Shown: in pieces, positions 34,051 to 37,291 of the stretch
Numbering within the stretch: the stretch's first letter is position 1
How the letters are laid out: each line of letters opens with the position of its first letter
Assembly: GCA_965368335.1 (NCBI GenBank)
Contig: CBDUMN010000030.1
Span: 1-37,291 of the forward strand
DNA length: 37,291 bases
Direction of reading: 5' to 3'
DNA from: CBDUMN01 sp965368335
GTDB taxonomy: Bacteria; Pseudomonadota; Alphaproteobacteria; Rhodospirillales; JAPHRK01
Made by a program: the position numbers and the translations under genes
The notes under the pieces: generated by a model
The model's input: the letters and a program-made list of their open reading frames with translations, nothing else
Told to the model about the DNA's origin: nothing
The model's database searches: none

Positions 34051-34197
34051 TGTGATGTTTCAGGGGGTTGTTCATTCGGTCCGTCCCTGAGAAGCTGATG
34101 TTTGCGAGAACAGAAGCCAAACGAGGAAGACCGAATGAACATGCATAAGAATGCCCGTCTGATACCGAAAGGTCGAGAACTGTTGAAGCGCTGGTAG
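34051..34197 (+). mobile_element. Truncated IS481-family element, left end and transposase N-terminus
   Basis: The block starts TGTGATGTTTCAGGGGG just after a CTAG and leads into a short ORF with a good ribosome-binding site (GAGGAA, 6 nt before the ATG at 34135). Its peptide begins MNMHKNARLIPKGRELL, which I recognise as the N-terminus of IS481-family transposases. The ORF then ends at TAG 34195 after only 20 residues. The rest of the transposase (about 300 residues) and the right end are missing. A 12-bp perfect inverted repeat (34070-34081 with 34129-34140) lies in the leader. The element appears cut off where it joins the RTX pseudogene near 34180. Confidence 0.65.
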
Positions 34198-34701
34198 GCC
34201 AGGGTGAGTCTCAAGCCCATGTAAATTATGCTGACCGCTCGGAAGGCCAGCCGAATGCGCCAGCGGAATCTCGTGAACCGACATCGGCTGCTGAAATTCC
34301 CGTTGAGGAAACCGCTTCTGCGACTTTTACAGATACGCCCGACGCCGACTATTACGGTTCCGGCTCCTTCACCTATTAGGTGAGCGACGGTCAGGGAAAT
34401 GCGAGTGGCGATATGCTGATTGGCGAATCCTCCGGCAAAGGGAAAACGGCTGTCCATAGCGACGGCGCCCTATACGCAGGGGCCGGTGACGATGAAATCC
34501 GTGGATCGGCCGGTGAGGATTGGCTCTATGGCGATGCGGGGGAAGACCTTTTTATTTGGGATACCTGCGACGGCAATGATTTTATGGATGGCGGAACGGG
34601 CTGGGACAGCATTGCGCTTGGCAAGGCCGATGGTGAAACGGCGACGGGCGACCACGGGTGAAACGATTACTTTTGACGGAATCGAGCGGATCGAGTTTTA
34701 A
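34182..34701 (+). pseudogene. Decayed RTX/cadherin-like (VCBS) adhesin gene, C-terminal remnant
   Basis: One frame reads through about 170 residues with two lesions. It begins with an Ala/Glu-rich segment, then a cadherin/VCBS strand pattern (DTPDADYYGSGSFTY), an in-frame TAG at 34377, then VSDGQGNASGD. Three RTX-type nonapeptides follow (GAGDDEI, GSAGEDWL, GDAGEDLF), which bind calcium in type I-secreted proteins. A 25-nt insertion between copies of GGTGAAACG (34632-34640 and 34657-34665) then shifts the frame. Removing it restores DGETITFDGIERIEF and a TAA at 34699-34701, the usual end of RTX repeat proteins. The 5' part is lost at the IS481 remnant. It is a fossil of a protein related in type to the large repeat protein just downstream. 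Confidence 0.75.
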
Positions 34702-35171
34702 AGCCGGTGCGATTTGAGGTTCTCCAAAAGTAAAGAGCGTTCGTTTGGATGTCGGCTTAATCAAGCTCATCAAAGAAGTCAGAATGATTAAGGGATAAAA
34801 ACCGCAATCATCAGGCGATGAGAGCCTTGGACCGCACCTTATTTCCAAGTGACCCCATGCTTAAAAATTAACAATAAAAAAAGAACGGTAAAGTCTTGCC
34901 GTCTGACTTTTCTGGAGAGCGAGCAGCTGAAAGAGGCGCTGTCGCCCCCTGTTTTCTGAGTCAATAGCATGGATCGTTCCTTTTCCATTTATCTTGTGGA
35001 ATCAATCCTGTGCAGGATTTGGTGTCCGGCTTGTGTCTCTAAGATCAGTGGCGTGAGCTTACGTTCGGGTTCGTTGGACGGTCGTTCGCAACGGGAGTAC
35101 GTTACTTATAGATATTAGTTTAAATCTCGATGGAATTTGTCGAGATAGGCCGCCGGTTGGAGTTTCTAGTG
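34702..35171. other. Intergenic region upstream of the giant repeat protein
   Basis: About 470 bp without a supported gene. It is locally A+T-rich (around 34860-34890 and 35100-35125) and probably carries the promoter of the large repeat-protein gene. TCTCGA and TCGAGA flank a 9-nt spacer near 35125-35146, a weak inverted repeat. No clear -35/-10 pair with correct spacing was found. Some of this DNA may be further debris of the adjacent pseudogene or IS. Confidence 0.5.
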
Positions 35172-37291
35172 ATGGCTGAAGACAACAGACCCGAAGACGA
35201 ATCAGGCTCGGAAAACCAAGATAAGAGTCGGCAGAATTCGCAGAAGGAACAGGAAATCCTGGACGAACTGACAAATCTTCAGATGGATGAAGATGATGAG
35301 GTTCTTGTTCAGCAGCAGCCGGAAATCAACCAGGGCGAAGGCGAGGGCGCCACTGGCAGCGAAGCCAATTTGGCGTCTAGCATTCACCACGGCGCGAAGG
35401 CCACCCAAAGCGAGGTCTTAAGCAACCTCGTTCAGGAAGGTGGGACGACGGTCGATTCTGGCGAGGCGGTTCGCGGCATCAATCAGGGGGTTGATGATCT
35501 TAGTGATATTGAGCAGGAGTCTGAAGACGATTCTGCGCGGCGCAAGGTGGATGATTCTGAAAACGGTGGTGGGCTTGGTGTCGATGGGACGCAAGCGCCG
35601 GGCCGTCAATATGATGATACGCCAACGAATGAAAGGGAAAAGGAAGGCCCTGAAGAGGATTTCGAAGGGGCCAGTGGGGAGCGGGGTGTGGAAGGACCTG
35701 CTCCAACCCAAGCGGCCCAAAGCAGCCAACCCAGTGAACCGCAGCCCGAGCCGGAGTCTGAGCCCGATGAGCAGCCCGAGCCGGAAGATAGCCCCGGCCC
35801 GGAAGATGATCCGGAAGATGAGCCCGACCCTGAGCCCGTGTCTGAGCCTGGTTCCGGGCCCGATCCCGAGTCCGAACCGGAAGTTACCAATGTTTCGGCA
35901 ACGACCGAAACCAAGTCTGAGACGGTTTACGGTGATGAAGAGCTTGTCGATAGCGACACGGTTGATGAGGCGATTCTGAGCCGGACGACGGATAGCGAGA
36001 CCGGCGATGTAACGACAGTCTACGACACGGAGACGACGAACACCTACGAGACCGACTATACGACGACGAATTCGTCACGGACGACGACGACGACGACCTA
36101 TGAGGATGGTTCGACGACGACGAGTTCGACGGACTGGACGGTGACCGGGACGACGGATGGGAAGAATACGCGGACGGAGACGGTTGACGGGACGCGGACG
36201 GAGTTTGATCCGAACGAAGCGCCTGATGCGACAAACATCAGTCTGGCGGGGATGGAGGATCAGTCGATAACCATCACGACGGAGCAGCTTCTTGCAGCTT
36301 CGAGCGATCCCGACAACGATACACTAACGGTGATGTCGGTTGACGGCTCCAACCTTCCTGGAACGTTGACGGACAACGAAGATGGAACCTGGACGTTTAA
36401 GCCGAACGATGATTGGAACGGCGAGCTGAATCTGAGCTACACGGTGTCTGACGGCTACAAGGAAGACACGGCGCAGATCGATATCACGCTGGATTCTATT
36501 AACGATGCTCCGGTTGTTGGAGCGGAGACGGCGGAAGCTGCTGAAGACGGGGCTGCAGTTGACGGTCAATTGAATGCCACGGATGTTGATGGCGATACCC
36601 TGACCTATAGTCTGCTGAATGGTCCGGCTGAGGGTTCTGTGACGCTCAATGCTGACGGTTCTTACAGCTTTGATCCTGGTGCTGACTTCCAGGACCTGGA
36701 AGTTGGCGCGACGCGCGAGGTTGAGTTCACCTATCAGGTGGATGACGGCCAGGGCGGTGTTGTTGAGCAGACTGGCACGGTGACGGTGACCGGTACGAAC
36801 GACGGCCCTGTAGCATCTGACGACACGGGTTCCGTTGGCGAAGACGGCTCAGCGACGTTCAGCGCCGCCGAACTGTTGGGCAACGACAGCGACATTGACG
36901 TGGGTGACAGCTTCACCATCACGGGCGTTGGCGATGCCGAGCACGGTACGGTGAGCCTTGATGCGGAGACCGGCGAAGTGACGTTCACGCCGGACGCGGA
37001 CTACAACGGTCCTGCGAGCTTCACCTACACGATCACCGATGAGCATGGCGCGACCTCGACGGCGACGGTCGACCTGACGGTTGATCCTGCGAACGACGAT
37101 CCTGTTGCCTTGGCCGAGGAAGTCTCCGCGGTTGAAGACGGGGCTGCGGTGAGCGGTCAGTTGGATGCGTCTGATATTGACGGCGACGACCTGAGCTTCA
37201 GCTTGGTGAGCGACACGGCTGAAGGTTCTGTGACGGTCAATGCTGACGGTTCTTACAGCTTTGATCCTGGTGCTGACTTCCAGGACCTGGA
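35172..37291 (+). CDS. Giant VCBS/cadherin-like repeat adhesin, 5' part (runs off window)
   Basis: The frame is open from an ATG with GGAG about 10 nt upstream to the window end, giving at least 706 residues and no stop. There is no N-terminal signal peptide, as expected for type I-secreted proteins with a C-terminal signal. Residues 1 to about 185 are acidic and Gln/Glu/Asp-rich. About 185-240 is a Pro-Glu-Asp-Ser tract. About 240-345 is Thr-rich, almost all ACG codons. From about 350, cadherin-like/VCBS modules follow (for example FKPNDDWNGELNLSYTVSDG and TFTPDADYNGPASFTYTITD). Two related module types alternate with a 591-bp period. Such proteins mediate surface attachment or biofilm formation; calcium-binding RTX ends are expected beyond the window. 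Confidence 0.88.
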   Translation, partial: MAEDNRPEDESGSENQDKSRQNSQKEQEILDELTNLQMDEDDEVLVQQQPEINQGEGEGATGSEANLASSIHHGAKATQSEVLSNLVQEGGTTVDSGEAVRGINQGVDDLSDIEQESEDDSARRKVDDSENGGGLGVDGTQAPGRQYDDTPTNEREKEGPEEDFEGASGERGVEGPAPTQAAQSSQPSEPQPEPESEPDEQPEPEDSPGPEDDPEDEPDPEPVSEPGSGPDPESEPEVTNVSATTETKSETVYGDEELVDSDTVDEAILSRTTDSETGDVTTVYDTETTNTYETDYTTTNSSRTTTTTTYEDGSTTTSSTDWTVTGTTDGKNTRTETVDGTRTEFDPNEAPDATNISLAGMEDQSITITTEQLLAASSDPDNDTLTVMSVDGSNLPGTLTDNEDGTWTFKPNDDWNGELNLSYTVSDGYKEDTAQIDITLDSINDAPVVGAETAEAAEDGAAVDGQLNATDVDGDTLTYSLLNGPAEGSVTLNADGSYSFDPGADFQDLEVGATREVEFTYQVDDGQGGVVEQTGTVTVTGTNDGPVASDDTGSVGEDGSATFSAAELLGNDSDIDVGDSFTITGVGDAEHGTVSLDAETGEVTFTPDADYNGPASFTYTITDEHGATSTATVDLTVDPANDDPVALAEEVSAVEDGAAVSGQLDASDIDGDDLSFSLVSDTAEGSVTVNADGSYSFDPGADFQDL
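35741..36190 (+). repeat. Low-complexity coding tracts: Pro/Glu-Asp-Ser then Thr(ACG)-rich
   Basis: Within the adhesin gene, 35741-35883 encodes a run of Glu-Pro, Asp-Pro and Ser-Pro-type units. From about 35975 to 36190 the DNA is dominated by ACG/GAC triplets, including a continuous ACG run near 36080-36096 encoding six or more Thr. These form a likely flexible, extended stalk and are prone to slippage. Confidence 0.8.
36543..37291 (+). repeat. 591-bp tandem repeat in adhesin gene
   Basis: Segments starting at 36543 and 37134 match with an offset of exactly 591 bp (197 codons). The strongest match is 36633-36700 against 37224-37291, 68 bp with a single mismatch that I can see; other parts of the unit are more diverged. 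The second copy is cut by the window end, so more copies may follow. Confidence 0.9.

Noticed and set aside
34380..34661. 93-residue ORF after the TAG as a small functional RTX protein
   Set aside because: Its frame extends upstream through coding-like sequence interrupted by TAG and its C-terminus is frameshifted by a 25-nt insertion; a pseudogene explains both.
35606..35914. Ser/Gly-rich - strand ORF with repeated GSGS pattern
   Set aside because: It is the antisense shadow of the Pro/Glu/Ser tract of the adhesin gene.
36078..36098. ACG triplet run considered as CRISPR or intergenic microsatellite
   Set aside because: It is in frame within a long ORF and encodes Thr; there are no spacers or repeats of CRISPR size.

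Overview
The window comes from an alphaproteobacterium, most likely a Rhodospirillales-type, probably aquatic organism. The clues are a DUF3572 protein, an ArsR-methyltransferase regulator directly upstream of metF-metH, adjacent mlaA/mlaC genes, a TIGR02281-type membrane retropepsin and a liv-type transporter next to indolepyruvate:ferredoxin oxidoreductase. No RNA genes or CRISPR arrays were seen. Most of the first 34 kb is densely packed chromosomal housekeeping and signalling DNA.

Layout. 1-6.2 kb is signalling: the 3' part of a PAS histidine kinase, then a leftward operon of a lone receiver, a small membrane protein, a symporter-histidine kinase fusion and an MFS permease. 6.4-9.9 kb holds the ribosome-associated ABC-F protein EttA, a tiny membrane protein, and mlaA-mlaC for outer-membrane phospholipid retrieval. 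10.2-15.7 kb is a methionine-cycle operon (SahR-like regulator, metF, B12-dependent metH) behind a perfect 16-bp palindrome that looks like its own operator. 15.9-19.3 kb has a small basic protein, an orphan DsrC with both redox cysteines, an unknown lipoprotein and a divergent diguanylate cyclase. 19.4-25 kb has a ClC-CBS transporter and a translationally overlapping trio: uvrD, an HCCA-isomerase-like gene and prmA.

25.3-34 kb is a solute-uptake and oxidation block. It has a periplasmic binding protein followed by a double hairpin, then the permease/ATPase genes livHMGF, DUF3572 and a retropepsin-like membrane protein, and finally iorA-iorB, which oxidise aryl pyruvates. The arrangement suggests uptake and catabolism of aromatic amino acids or related acids, but the substrate is inferred only from context.

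34-37.3 kb is the accessory part. It starts with a strong terminator and the left end of a truncated IS481-type element fused to a decayed RTX/VCBS adhesin gene. That pseudogene carries an in-frame TAG and a 25-nt insertion between 9-bp direct repeats. Beyond it lies the 5' part of a very large repeat protein (at least 706 residues, running off the window). This protein has an acidic Pro/Glu-rich and Thr-rich N-terminal half and cadherin/VCBS-like modules repeating every 591 bp, typical of type I-secreted giant adhesins.

I found no clearly new multi-gene system. The most noteworthy items are the adhesin locus with its fossil neighbour, the orphan two-cysteine DsrC, the SahR-type operator, the symporter-kinase operon, and an apparent ATT start codon.
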